Part shown: one piece after another, positions 7,083 to 15,586 of the stretch
How the letters are laid out: the number at the start of each line of letters is the position of its first letter
Position numbering within the stretch: the stretch's first letter is position 1
From: Bacteroidota bacterium
GTDB lineage: Bacteria; Bacteroidota; Bacteroidia; Bacteroidales; Cfx3-03
Direction: 5' to 3'
Length of the DNA: 36,968 nucleotides
NCBI GenBank assembly: GCA_030706265.1
Contig: JAUZOX010000001.1
Coordinates: 1-36,968 of the forward strand
Program-made: the position numbers and the translations under genes
The notes under the pieces: model-generated
What the model was told of the DNA's origin: nothing
Databases searched by the model: none
Seen by the model: only the letters and a program-made list of their open reading frames with translations

Positions 7083-10000
7083 ATGAAAATAAAAATCATC
7101 AATGCATGGTTAGATAAACATTATATTTACAAAATCCTGTTCATTATGAAATTTACCTTGTTCTTTATGATACTCGGAATAATGAATATATTCGCCCTTA
7201 ATACATATTCTCAATCAGGTAAAGTTTCTCTCAATTTCAAAAACACCACAGTTGAAGAGGTACTAAATTCAATTGAAAAGGGAAGTGAGTATTATTTCGC
7301 TTATAATCAGAAATTAATTAATGTAAACCGAAAGGTTGATATTGTAGCAAAAAACAAGGATATCAAGGATGTGCTACGTGAACTTTTTAAGAATACTAAT
7401 ACCGATTATGTTGTAATCGATCATCAGATTGTTCTTTCACATAAACAAATTACAGAGAATGAATTGTCTGATATCCAGCAACAAGTTAAAGGTGTTGCGA
7501 TAACAGGAACCGTTGTCGATTCCAAAACAGGAGAAACTATTCCTGGGGTTAGTGTTTTTATTAAAGGAACTACTAAAGGTACACTTACAGATAAACAAGG
7601 AAAGTTTAACATTACTACAACTGACCCTAAAGCAACACTGAGTTTCTCATTTATGGGCTATGAAAGACAGGATATAAGTGTATCTGGGAAGACAAATTTA
7701 AACGTATCGTTAGTATCAACTGTGACAAATCTTGAAGAGGTTGTTGTTATAGGTTATGGTACTGTTAAAAGATCTAATTTGACAGGTGCAGTTGCATCAG
7801 TGAAAATGGATGACATACCAATTGTGGCAACTAATTCGGTATCAAACTTGTTAACAGGACGGGTGCCGGGACTTGTTATTACACAAAACTCCGCAGATCC
7901 GACAAGTGATTATTCTATCTTGGTGCGTGGTGCGACATCTACCGGAGCAGGGAATAGTCCGCTTTATGTTATCGATGGCTTTACCGGAGGAGATATCAAT
8001 GCCGTAAGTCCGAACGATATAGCGTCGGTGGAGGTATTAAAAGATGCGAGCGCAACAGCCATTTACGGGGCTCGTGCAGCCAATGGGGTTATTCTGGTGA
8101 GTACAAAGAAAGGAAAAAAGGGAAAACTGGAGGTGGGTGTGCAGCTTAATACGTCTGTTCAAACTATTTCTAACCCCTATAATATCGTTTCTGCAAAGGA
8201 ATATATGAGTCTCACAAATAAGTTTTATGTGGAAGAATGGATGTTTCAAAAGAAAATTGCGCCTTATGGCAACGTAGATCCCTCTACTGTAACAACTTCT
8301 CCCAAAGTTGCCTTTACAGATCAGGAAATCTCCTCTGCCAGTAATGTAACCAATTGGTTTGATGAAATATCCCGTACAGGTACTATTGACAATCAGAATA
8401 TCTCGATTAATGGGGGAAGCGATCAGGCCACATACTCATTATCTTTGGGACATTTCAAACAAAAAGGGGTTATATTCAATAGCGGATATGAAAAGTTTAT
8501 GGGGCGGTTGGCAGCTGACTTCAATTTGTCTAAATGGCTTACCACTGGTGTTTCGATTACTGGTAACCAGCAAAATTCTAATATGGCAGAAGGGAATTCT
8601 GGTACTGAGGATCCTACCGGTGTTATAAAAATGGCGTTGGCGTATCCCGGATATTTGCCTATCAGAGATGCTAATGGAAATTATCTTATAAATCCGGATC
8701 ACCCAACCTACCCCAATCCGGTTTCCTATAAAGAAGTGACTAATACTGAAATAAGCAATCGTTTTCTTATTACCAATTATTGGAGTGCCAAAATTAGGAA
8801 AGATTTGACATTTAGGGCCAGTATGGGCCTCAATCAGTCTTTTATCAGAAGTAATCAATATTACCCCAAAACAACCTTGCGTGGAATCTCTGTGAATTCA
8901 TACGCATCTATCGTGGAAAGACGTAATAATAATTATTTGTTGGATGCGACTTTAACCTACAAAAAATCGCTTTTCCAAAATCATAGCTTGACAGCGATGC
9001 TCGGCTATGCCTACCAAAAAATTATAAACGAAAATGTTTCGGCCTCGAATTCTGATTTTTTGACTGATGTGTACAATGTTTATAATTTAAGCGGAGGAGG
9101 AAACCTGACAAAAGGTGTTGGAAGTGGAAAGTCCATTAGCAAATACCTTTCCTATTTTGGACGTGTGAACTATGATATCAAAGATAAATATTTGTTTACA
9201 TTCACCCTGCGTGCAGATGGTAGCGATCGCTTCGGTGTGAATAATCGGTATGGATACTTTTCGTCGGGGGCAGTTGCATGGCGTATCTCGCAAGAAGATT
9301 TTATGAAATCACTGGAATCGATCTCAAACCTGAAGCTTCGCTTCAGCCTCGGCCAAACGGGTAATTCAGAGATTGGTGGGAATGCTTATGGTTATTACTC
9401 CTCAGGGAGTAACTATGTTATTGGTGGCAATCTACAAACTGGTGTTTCCGAATCCCAGTTGCCAAGCCCTAATCTAAAATGGGAAACGACTACAGAATTT
9501 AACCTTGGAATCGACTATGGTTTTTTCAAGAACCGGCTGAGGGGATCTGTGGATGTTTTTCGTAAAACTGTTTCCGATTTATTGGACAGCCGTAATGTGG
9601 GTTCTTATTATCCGGTATCTTCAGTTGCGGATAATTTAGGATCAACGTTAGGTCAAGGATGGGAATTCCAGTTAACAAGCACTAATGTGCAGAAAACTAA
9701 TTTCAACTGGACGACAACTTTAAGCCTCTCTCATTTTTATGATCGTTGGAAAGATCGTAATCCATATACTATATTGTCAGTCTATCAAACATCAACAGAC
9801 CCGTTGCATGTTGGATGGGGATATGTCAGCGATGGATTGATTCAGCCAGGAGATGATGTTTCGTACATGCCAGGGGCTGTCGTTGGAACGATTAAGTTGA
9901 GAGATTTGAATGGATGGCTCAAAGACGAAACCGGGAAATATATTTTGGACAAGAACGGCCGGCAACAGCTTTCTGGCAAGCCGGATCACGCTATAGACGA

Positions 10001-10493
10001 TGCCGATAAAGTTATAATCAACCATAGCCAACCTAAATTAACCGTTAGCTTAAATAACACCTTTCAGTATAAGAACTTTGATCTCAGTTTCTACTTTTAC
10101 GGAGAGCTTGGCAGGGAAAAGTACAACAATACCCTCAAATGGTTTCTGATGGCAGACAGGTTTAGGATGAGGGACAATACTTTGACTGATGCTTCTAATT
10201 TGTGGAGACATGATAATCTGAATGGTAAATATCCTTCTGGATTGGATGTAAAGTATGATAGTAGTAGCGATTTTTGGGTTGAGAAAGCAGATTTTATCCG
10301 TCTTAAAAGTGTGACTCTGGGATACACTCTTCCAAAATCTACTGGTAAATTTTTCCAAAATGCCCGTGTTTATGTGGATGCACAGAATTTGTTTGTGATC
10401 ACTAATTATACTGGTTCGGACCCTGAAACCGACGGTTTTTCCGCATACCCCAACCAGCGTACTTATTCTATAGGTTTAAATTTAAACTTTTAA
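7083..10493 (+). CDS. susC: SusC-like TonB-dependent outer-membrane transporter with STN domain
   Basis: 1136 residues. A hydrophobic signal region lies at about 17-43. An STN domain (about 45-120) is the signalling module that touches FecR. A carboxypeptidase-regulatory-like beta-sandwich spans about 138-210 (GTVVDSKTGETIPGVSVFIKG). The TonB-box and plug start near 218 (LEEVVVIGYG). The SusC/RagA signature is intact at 280-350 (SILVRGATS ... PLYVIDGF ... VEVLKDASATAIYGARAANG). A 22-strand barrel fills the rest, ending in the typical aromatic C-terminus (IGLNLNF). The protein imports oligosaccharides with the SusD encoded 9 bp downstream. The STN domain distinguishes this PUL from hybrid-two-component or SusR-regulated ones and fits the upstream sigma/anti-sigma pair. 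Confidence 0.97.
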   Translation: MKIKIINAWLDKHYIYKILFIMKFTLFFMILGIMNIFALNTYSQSGKVSLNFKNTTVEEVLNSIEKGSEYYFAYNQKLINVNRKVDIVAKNKDIKDVLRELFKNTNTDYVVIDHQIVLSHKQITENELSDIQQQVKGVAITGTVVDSKTGETIPGVSVFIKGTTKGTLTDKQGKFNITTTDPKATLSFSFMGYERQDISVSGKTNLNVSLVSTVTNLEEVVVIGYGTVKRSNLTGAVASVKMDDIPIVATNSVSNLLTGRVPGLVITQNSADPTSDYSILVRGATSTGAGNSPLYVIDGFTGGDINAVSPNDIASVEVLKDASATAIYGARAANGVILVSTKKGKKGKLEVGVQLNTSVQTISNPYNIVSAKEYMSLTNKFYVEEWMFQKKIAPYGNVDPSTVTTSPKVAFTDQEISSASNVTNWFDEISRTGTIDNQNISINGGSDQATYSLSLGHFKQKGVIFNSGYEKFMGRLAADFNLSKWLTTGVSITGNQQNSNMAEGNSGTEDPTGVIKMALAYPGYLPIRDANGNYLINPDHPTYPNPVSYKEVTNTEISNRFLITNYWSAKIRKDLTFRASMGLNQSFIRSNQYYPKTTLRGISVNSYASIVERRNNNYLLDATLTYKKSLFQNHSLTAMLGYAYQKIINENVSASNSDFLTDVYNVYNLSGGGNLTKGVGSGKSISKYLSYFGRVNYDIKDKYLFTFTLRADGSDRFGVNNRYGYFSSGAVAWRISQEDFMKSLESISNLKLRFSLGQTGNSEIGGNAYGYYSSGSNYVIGGNLQTGVSESQLPSPNLKWETTTEFNLGIDYGFFKNRLRGSVDVFRKTVSDLLDSRNVGSYYPVSSVADNLGSTLGQGWEFQLTSTNVQKTNFNWTTTLSLSHFYDRWKDRNPYTILSVYQTSTDPLHVGWGYVSDGLIQPGDDVSYMPGAVVGTIKLRDLNGWLKDETGKYILDKNGRQQLSGKPDHAIDDADKVIINHSQPKLTVSLNNTFQYKNFDLSFYFYGELGREKYNNTLKWFLMADRFRMRDNTLTDASNLWRHDNLNGKYPSGLDVKYDSSSDFWVEKADFIRLKSVTLGYTLPKSTGKFFQNARVYVDAQNLFVITNYTGSDPETDGFSAYPNQRTYSIGLNLNF

Positions 10494-10502
10494 AAATATA
10501 AT

Positions 10503-11987
10503 ATGAAAAAGAATATTTCTATATATAGTTTTATAATGCTGATATGTATTGGTATTATGAGCTGCACTGATTTGATGCACGAAGAATTTGGGAAAATTCC
10601 TTCTGACACCTTCCCTTCCTCTAGTAAAGATTTGGATGCTGCTGCCATTGGCGTTTACAGTTCTCTTGGCAATTCATTCATTGCGCAAAGTCTTGATTAT
10701 TCCGGGCTAACAGCAAATGAGCTATGTACAGATGAAATGAATACTGCTTGGGGAGGCACCTGGCAAATATTTAACCGTTTTGCCTGGACAGCTAATAGTA
10801 GTCCCGCATCAAGTTTGTACTCTACATACATGAAGGCAATTACGAAAGCCACCCGCTTGATCGACGCTTTACAAAATTCAAGTGTGAGTGCAGAAAAGAA
10901 AATGGCATCTATTGCTGAAATGCGTGTTCTCAGAGCATTCTATGCCAATGCACTGTATTCTTTATATGGACCACTGCCTATTGTCACAGATCCGAAAGTG
11001 GCCAATGATGTTTATACAGCGTACAAGCCGGTACGTCCGACAAAAGAAGATTACGTGAACTTTATGATTAACGAATTAAAAGAATCCTATTCTTTGCTGC
11101 CAAACAAGTCTTCCAGTGAGAATTGGGGACGTGTAGATAAGGGTACCGCATTAACCTTGCTAATGAAAATCTACTTGGATTCAAAGATGTGGAATGAAGC
11201 AAATACAACAGCAGGAGATATCATAAATATGGGCATTTACGGTTTACTTCCTTCGTATGCAGATGTTTTTAATATTGCCAACGAAGGCCCGGGAAACAAA
11301 GAAGTTATTTTTGTGATCCCCAGGATTACTTCCAATGCGTCATCCTCCTGGTCATATTTTGCCTGTGTCTTGCCTTCCAAGCCTCAAATGAAAAGCAAAA
11401 CGGGTGTGATTATGACTGTTTGGGGCGGCTTGAAAATGCCTTGGGAATATTACGATAAATATGAAACACAAGACCAACGATTGAATACTATTATCCGTTA
11501 TTACGTTGATGTAAATGGCAATCAGGTGGATTTTCGTACTGTGACAGATTCGAAGGCTGTCGGGGCTATTCCTATGAAATATTCGGAAGACCCTCAGCAT
11601 CTGGCGGCAGCCCAAGGTAATGATTTTGTCGTTTTCCGCTATGCCGATGTATTGTTGTCAAAAGCAGAAGCGTTAAATCAGCTAAATGGCCCCACGGCCG
11701 AGAGTATTGAATTAATCAACCAAATACGCAGAAGAGCAAAAGCAACGGAAATTAAATTGGCTGATTTTACAAAGCAAAGCTTAGATGATTTTATTCTGGA
11801 TGAACGTGGCCGCGAATTATACAACGAAGCTCATCGCCGGAACGATTTGATTCGTCATGGAAAATTTATCCAAAGCGCAGTTAATAGAGGTGTTAACGCG
11901 CAACCTTATCAGGTACTTTATCCTATTCCTCAATCAGCGATCAGTGAAAACCCGAACCTGAAACAGAACCCAGGCTACGAGAATTAA
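10503..11987 (+). CDS. susD: SusD/RagB-family glycan-binding lipoprotein
   Basis: 494 residues. A type II signal peptide ends with a lipobox whose cysteine is C21 (GIMSC), so the protein is lipid-anchored and probably surface-exposed. Family text is clear: helical TPR-like segments with MRVLRAFYANALYSLYG near 140-155, and the conserved tail DERGRELYNEAHRRNDLIRHGKF followed by YPIPQSAISENPNLKQNPGY. It forms the lid of the SusC transporter and captures the glycan. It starts 9 bp after susC, so the two are co-translated or at least co-transcribed. No SusE/F-like surface binding protein follows; the next gene is an esterase 337 bp downstream. Confidence 0.97.
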   Translation: MKKNISIYSFIMLICIGIMSCTDLMHEEFGKIPSDTFPSSSKDLDAAAIGVYSSLGNSFIAQSLDYSGLTANELCTDEMNTAWGGTWQIFNRFAWTANSSPASSLYSTYMKAITKATRLIDALQNSSVSAEKKMASIAEMRVLRAFYANALYSLYGPLPIVTDPKVANDVYTAYKPVRPTKEDYVNFMINELKESYSLLPNKSSSENWGRVDKGTALTLLMKIYLDSKMWNEANTTAGDIINMGIYGLLPSYADVFNIANEGPGNKEVIFVIPRITSNASSSWSYFACVLPSKPQMKSKTGVIMTVWGGLKMPWEYYDKYETQDQRLNTIIRYYVDVNGNQVDFRTVTDSKAVGAIPMKYSEDPQHLAAAQGNDFVVFRYADVLLSKAEALNQLNGPTAESIELINQIRRRAKATEIKLADFTKQSLDDFILDERGRELYNEAHRRNDLIRHGKFIQSAVNRGVNAQPYQVLYPIPQSAISENPNLKQNPGYEN

Positions 11988-11989
11988 AT

Positions 11990-12037
11990 TTTTCAATACA
12001 GGGAAGACAAAGAGATTTGTCTTCCCTGTATTGAAAA
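11990..12037 (+). terminator. 22-bp perfect hairpin with GAGA loop after susD
   Basis: Arms 11990-12011 and 12016-12037 are perfectly complementary over 22 bp, closed by a GAGA tetraloop (GNRA class). It begins three bases after the susD stop codon. There is only a weak T-rich tail, so it may stabilise the susCD mRNA end or partly terminate transcription before the enzyme genes. Confidence 0.75.
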
Positions 12038-12139
12038 TTGTCTAAAAATGAAAAATTAACTTTTGTATGTGAATAAGAGGAAGAAAAGTCACAACTTTAC
12101 TTTGCCAGGAAATAAATCCTGATCATTAAGGTTCACCTA

Positions 12140-12220
12140 AATCTTAGAAACCGTTTATATTTCATATCTCTAAGATTTTTTGTGTCGCCCCTCAAGCGGT
12201 TGCCGGAAGCACAAAAAATC
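12140..12220 (+). promoter_or_regulatory. Two mutually exclusive hairpins upstream of the CE12 gene
   Basis: AATCTTAGA (12140-12148) pairs with TCTAAGATT (12169-12177), and T continues to 12181, giving a terminator-like structure. GATTTTTTGTG (12174-12184) pairs perfectly with CACAAAAAATC (12210-12220). The shared bases 12174-12177 allow only one fold at a time, an attenuator-like arrangement. A further small palindrome lies at 12223-12236. The next start codon is about 105 bases downstream. Confidence 0.45.
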
Positions 12221-12324
12221 AACAGACAGTTGTCTGATTTGGGTAAATTTTTGATTTTTGAACGTAGTTCTAATTTTTAAACAATCTGCTATAAACACGC
12301 AAAATAGTTGTAATTTAATTGAGT

Positions 12325-13779
12325 ATGGACATGGATCAATCTTCAGGAAAAAGGAAAAAGTATTGGAGTCGGGTTGTGTGGTTTTTATGCATCATATTGC
12401 TTTCCCAAAATTTGTACGCGAAAAAAAAGACGGTATTTACCATTGGTGACTCTACAATGGCCGAGAAATCGCCTAACACCACGGAGCGCGGATGGGGAAT
12501 GTTGTTCTCAAGTTTTGTAAATACTGACCAAGTACAAGTAAAGAATTACGGCAAGAATGGCCGAAGTACCAAAAGCTTTATCGACGAAGGCTGGTGGACG
12601 ACGGTGCTGGATTCGTTGCGTCCAGGTGATTTTGTGCTTATTCAGTTTGGCCATAACGATGAGAAAACTGATGTTTCCCTGCATACCGATCCTGCCACAA
12701 GTTTTCGTGAGAACCTGAAAAAGTTTGTGTACGAAACCCGGGAGAAAGGCGCGACGCCGATCCTGCTCACCTCTATCGTGCGCCGCAGCTTCGATGCCGA
12801 TGAAAATATGGTTGACTCGCATGGCGATTTTCCTCAGGCAACGCGCGAAACAGCGCGGCAATTAAAAGTTCAGTTGATTGATATAGAATTGAAAACCAGG
12901 CTGATGGAAAACATAGCTGGTTGGATTGGCACGCACAAAATTCACCAGTTTGAACCACCGAAGGAAATAGACAACACCCACTTATGCAATTTTGGTGCAT
13001 ACGTTGTTGCCCGGATGGTATCCGAAGACATCAGGAAGCAGAATATTTCAATACCGTTAAATGCAAATCCTGCTCTATTGACCAGTGCCAGTGACAATAC
13101 GCTCGATCTGGCGTACGATTATTTTGCTGATAACATCCAATCGGCCCAAAAGACGCTCTCTAGTTTGTCTTCCGCTTCGGGACATAGCGATTTTTCAACA
13201 GCAATTGGTAGCGCCCAAAGCGAATTCGATAAACATGCATTTGAGAGTTTGAAAGAAATTGGCGAAGCTACAAAGAAGCTCCGCTTTGCAGAGCGGACTT
13301 GCCGTTGGACACAATTCGCCCCGTTCGACGCTACTTTTGCCATAGGAAACGCAAGTTTTGAAGAAGGCGCGGGCTGGAATTCTAAAGTAGGTGCCAATAT
13401 ACCGCTGGCATGGCAGGCGGAGGCGAAGCTCATAAATGGCCGTATGATACAAAAAAACACAAACGCAAGTGACGGGTACTTCTGTTATTCAATTGCAGCA
13501 GATACAGGCAGTTCCACTAACTTTTATCAGGATATTACTTTGCCCGTAGGAGAATATACCTTAACAGTTGATTTGAAACCCAATACCGGAAGTAATACCA
13601 GGCTTTATTCAAAGATCGGTGATCAAACTGATAGTACTCTAGCCCCAGGCCCTTATAATTCATGGGAAACCATATCAGTTAACTTTGCAGTGCCAGTCGA
13701 TAATGCAACAGTCCAGCTTGGGGTTTCTGCCTCAGCGACTATTGAAATTGACAATTTTAAACTTATGAAGATAAAATGA
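12325..13779 (+). CDS. SGNH/GDSL esterase, rhamnogalacturonan acetylesterase type (CE12)
   Basis: 484 residues from ATG 12325 (a TTG two codons upstream is less likely). A signal peptide spans about 13-32. The SGNH blocks are present: GDS with S43, NYGKNGRST around 74-82, GHND with N111, and the DNTH triad residues D217 and H219. This is the block order of CE12 acetylesterases, which remove acetyl groups from rhamnogalacturonan. After a helical linker (about 250-330) the C-terminal ~150 residues form a beta-rich, GYFCYSIAAD-containing domain resembling a carbohydrate-binding sandwich; this half is inferred from pattern only. It is the first enzyme gene after susD; an IS4-type element begins about 40 bp beyond its stop. 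Confidence 0.88.
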   Translation: MDMDQSSGKRKKYWSRVVWFLCIILLSQNLYAKKKTVFTIGDSTMAEKSPNTTERGWGMLFSSFVNTDQVQVKNYGKNGRSTKSFIDEGWWTTVLDSLRPGDFVLIQFGHNDEKTDVSLHTDPATSFRENLKKFVYETREKGATPILLTSIVRRSFDADENMVDSHGDFPQATRETARQLKVQLIDIELKTRLMENIAGWIGTHKIHQFEPPKEIDNTHLCNFGAYVVARMVSEDIRKQNISIPLNANPALLTSASDNTLDLAYDYFADNIQSAQKTLSSLSSASGHSDFSTAIGSAQSEFDKHAFESLKEIGEATKKLRFAERTCRWTQFAPFDATFAIGNASFEEGAGWNSKVGANIPLAWQAEAKLINGRMIQKNTNASDGYFCYSIAADTGSSTNFYQDITLPVGEYTLTVDLKPNTGSNTRLYSKIGDQTDSTLAPGPYNSWETISVNFAVPVDNATVQLGVSASATIEIDNFKLMKIK

Positions 13780-14094
13780 AAACTGGATTGCCAGTATTTT
13801 TTGATATATGTTATCACTACTGTCCAGTTAAAATAATCTGAGTGACAGTTAAGTTCTTTGACATCTTTGTAATCTACATTTGCAATAAGCTCATTTACAG
13901 GAGTTTTATCAAGAAGTGATATCCCAATTACCTGTAATATTTCGTAGGTAGACCTTGATATTTTCAACTCATTCCCTACGATTGAAACCAGACAGTAGGT
14001 AATAAGAGCACAATAAATTTGGATTAGAACAGCATTTTGAGAAGTACCCCAAAAAGATTTTATTTTCAGATGTTGTTTAATCCATTTGAAGATG

Positions 14095-14114
14095 TTATGG
14101 AAAGCTTTACATAA
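14095..14114. repeat. Near-palindrome of the TTATG(G/T)AAAG decamer
   Basis: TTATGGAAAG followed directly by CTTTACATAA; one mismatch from a perfect 20-bp palindrome. It marks the left edge of the insertion in the IS4 transposase gene. The same structure, perfect, recurs at 34567-34586. Confidence 0.85.
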
Positions 14115-14118
14115 CTTC

Positions 14119-14536
14119 TTTTATGGAAAGTAAAAGATTATGTAAAGCAACATCGATAAATAGTGCTGTAACCATTATAAATAGGCAACTACTTTACAAT
14201 ATTACTTTACATAAATCTTAGAGCTAATTCTTAAAGTTTTCTTCAGATGAAGCAGATTGAGCCATAAACTGAACAAGGTTACTTTATCATAAAAATATAT
14301 TATGATCAAACATAGCAGATAATAAGCCTGATAATCAGTTTACTTAAACTACACCCAGCAGTTCTTCTCCTTTTTTGACATTATTTATTTTACTACTTTT
14401 AGCTCAAGCATAATGCTCATTATTAAATTAAACAATAATATTTATGGAAAGTGTTTATGGAAAGTAACAACGTGTTTAGGGCCTTTCAAGAAGGTAAATG
14501 CTAAATACTTTACATAATCTTTTACTTTCCATAAAA
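14119..14536. mobile_element. MITE-like 418-bp element with 29-bp perfect terminal inverted repeats
   Basis: Bases 14119-14147 and 14508-14536 are perfect 29-bp inverted repeats. Each end contains two direct copies of the decamer TTATG(G/T)AAAG with a 17-bp period. Internal copies lie at 14205-14214 (inverted), 14442-14451 and 14455-14464. The interior is AT-rich with no credible gene, so any movement would need help in trans. It interrupts the IS4-type transposase gene just after the codon pair for its catalytic glutamate and the next leucine. I do not recognise the family. Confidence 0.75.
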
Positions 14537-14978
14537 AAAGAGCTCTATCTGCCAACGATTTTTATATAGTAAGGCCACTTGAACGGACGTGATATCAAAA
14601 TTATTGGTTAGGTAAATGAATGTTCGATTGGTTTATTCATCGTGAAATTTAACTCTGCGAAGTTTGTCTGGATACCTTTTGGAAATATAAAATCCTTTGA
14701 GTTTGCCAATTTGGTTACATAATACACCAGAACTCTTGTCAATCTTTTGAGAATATATCCTGTTAAATTGAAGGTTTGATTTTGCACGGATAACAAAAAA
14801 GGCTGAATGTTGAGTTATCTTGAACAGTCTCGTGTAATCGACATAACCTCTGTCAAAGATGTAATACGCATTTTGCTCATAATTAAGATAATCCATTGCG
14901 TTTACATCATTCACCTTTGCAGGAGTAATATGCACGAAAGCAGGTATTTGAGTCGTTATATCAAAAAGAGTATGTAGT

Positions 14979-14998
14979 TTTATGCCTCTTTATGCCTC
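14979..14998. repeat. 10-bp tandem duplication that frameshifts the IS4 transposase
   Basis: TTTATGCCTC occurs twice in a row. Removing one copy restores the reading frame of the minus-strand transposase across GGIKLHTLFDI. A recent slippage event is the simplest cause. Confidence 0.85.
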
Positions 14999-15586
14999 CT
15001 TTTGCTTTACGAAACTTTGCCCACCAGAAGACACTCAAACAGAGATCAATGGTTGATGAGTCAAAAGCATATACAGTTCCTTTGATCTCAAAATCATCAT
15101 TAGCTCTGTTCCTTCTGGCAATATCAATAAGGTGATAAGCAAACTCTTCAAATATTTTGCTATTTCTCGTTTCATTGGCTTTAGCCAGATTGCTCCTTGT
15201 AACGTTTTTTCCAAAACCCAGGTGGTAGGATTTGTTACTATGAGCATTCAAAGCAACCATTAAATCCCGAAGACTATCCCGATTAGTGAGTTGACCAAAG
15301 AGCATACAAAGCAATTGGTTCCAGCAAGTGAAATGCTTGACATACTTATTGCCTTCATACTTTTCAACTATACGATCGAAAATCCGTTGAGGGAGAAATT
15401 CAACTATCTGTGCGAACACATATATGCCTTGATTCATTGTTGGGTGTTAATTTTCCAACGAACATAATCAATTCAAATAATAGCTTGCAAAATGTAGATT
15501 TTCAATGATTTCAAAGAACAAATTTTATTTTTTAATGGACACTAATGATGAGAATTTAAAAATTAATCACTAATCTAATTTAACTG

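Larger units (their letters stand above)
13820..15437 (-). pseudogene. IS4-family transposase, multiply disrupted
   Basis: The start at 15437 (MNQGIYVFAQIVEFLPQRIFD) has the DUF4372-like N-terminus. The frame is lost at 14979-14998, where a 10-bp unit is tandemly duplicated; deleting one copy restores GGIKLHTLFDITTQ leading into HITPAKVNDVNAMDY. An ochre codon at 14633-14635 follows KFHDE. The frame then continues to YKNRWQIELFF, containing the Y-R-E part of the IS4 YREK motif, where a 418-bp element intervenes. It resumes at 14094 with KWIKQHLKIKSFWGTSQ and runs to the IS end. At least three independent lesions mean it cannot make active transposase. Confidence 0.85.
13820..15542 (-). mobile_element. 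IS4-family insertion sequence, itself interrupted
   Basis: Imperfect terminal inverted repeats bound the element: TGTCCAGTTAAAATAA near 13821 against TGTCCATTAAAAAATAA read inward from about 15541. Further similarity follows inside (TTCTTTGA and ATCTACATTT in both ends). Between them lies one minus-strand transposase gene with several lesions. The element separates the CE12 gene from the next esterase and may weaken read-through into the downstream PUL genes. A second, unrelated 418-bp element sits inside it. Confidence 0.75.

Noticed and set aside
12258..12449. 63-residue frame overlapping the CE12 start
   Set aside because: Overlaps the signal peptide of the CE12 gene in another frame and has no family resemblance.
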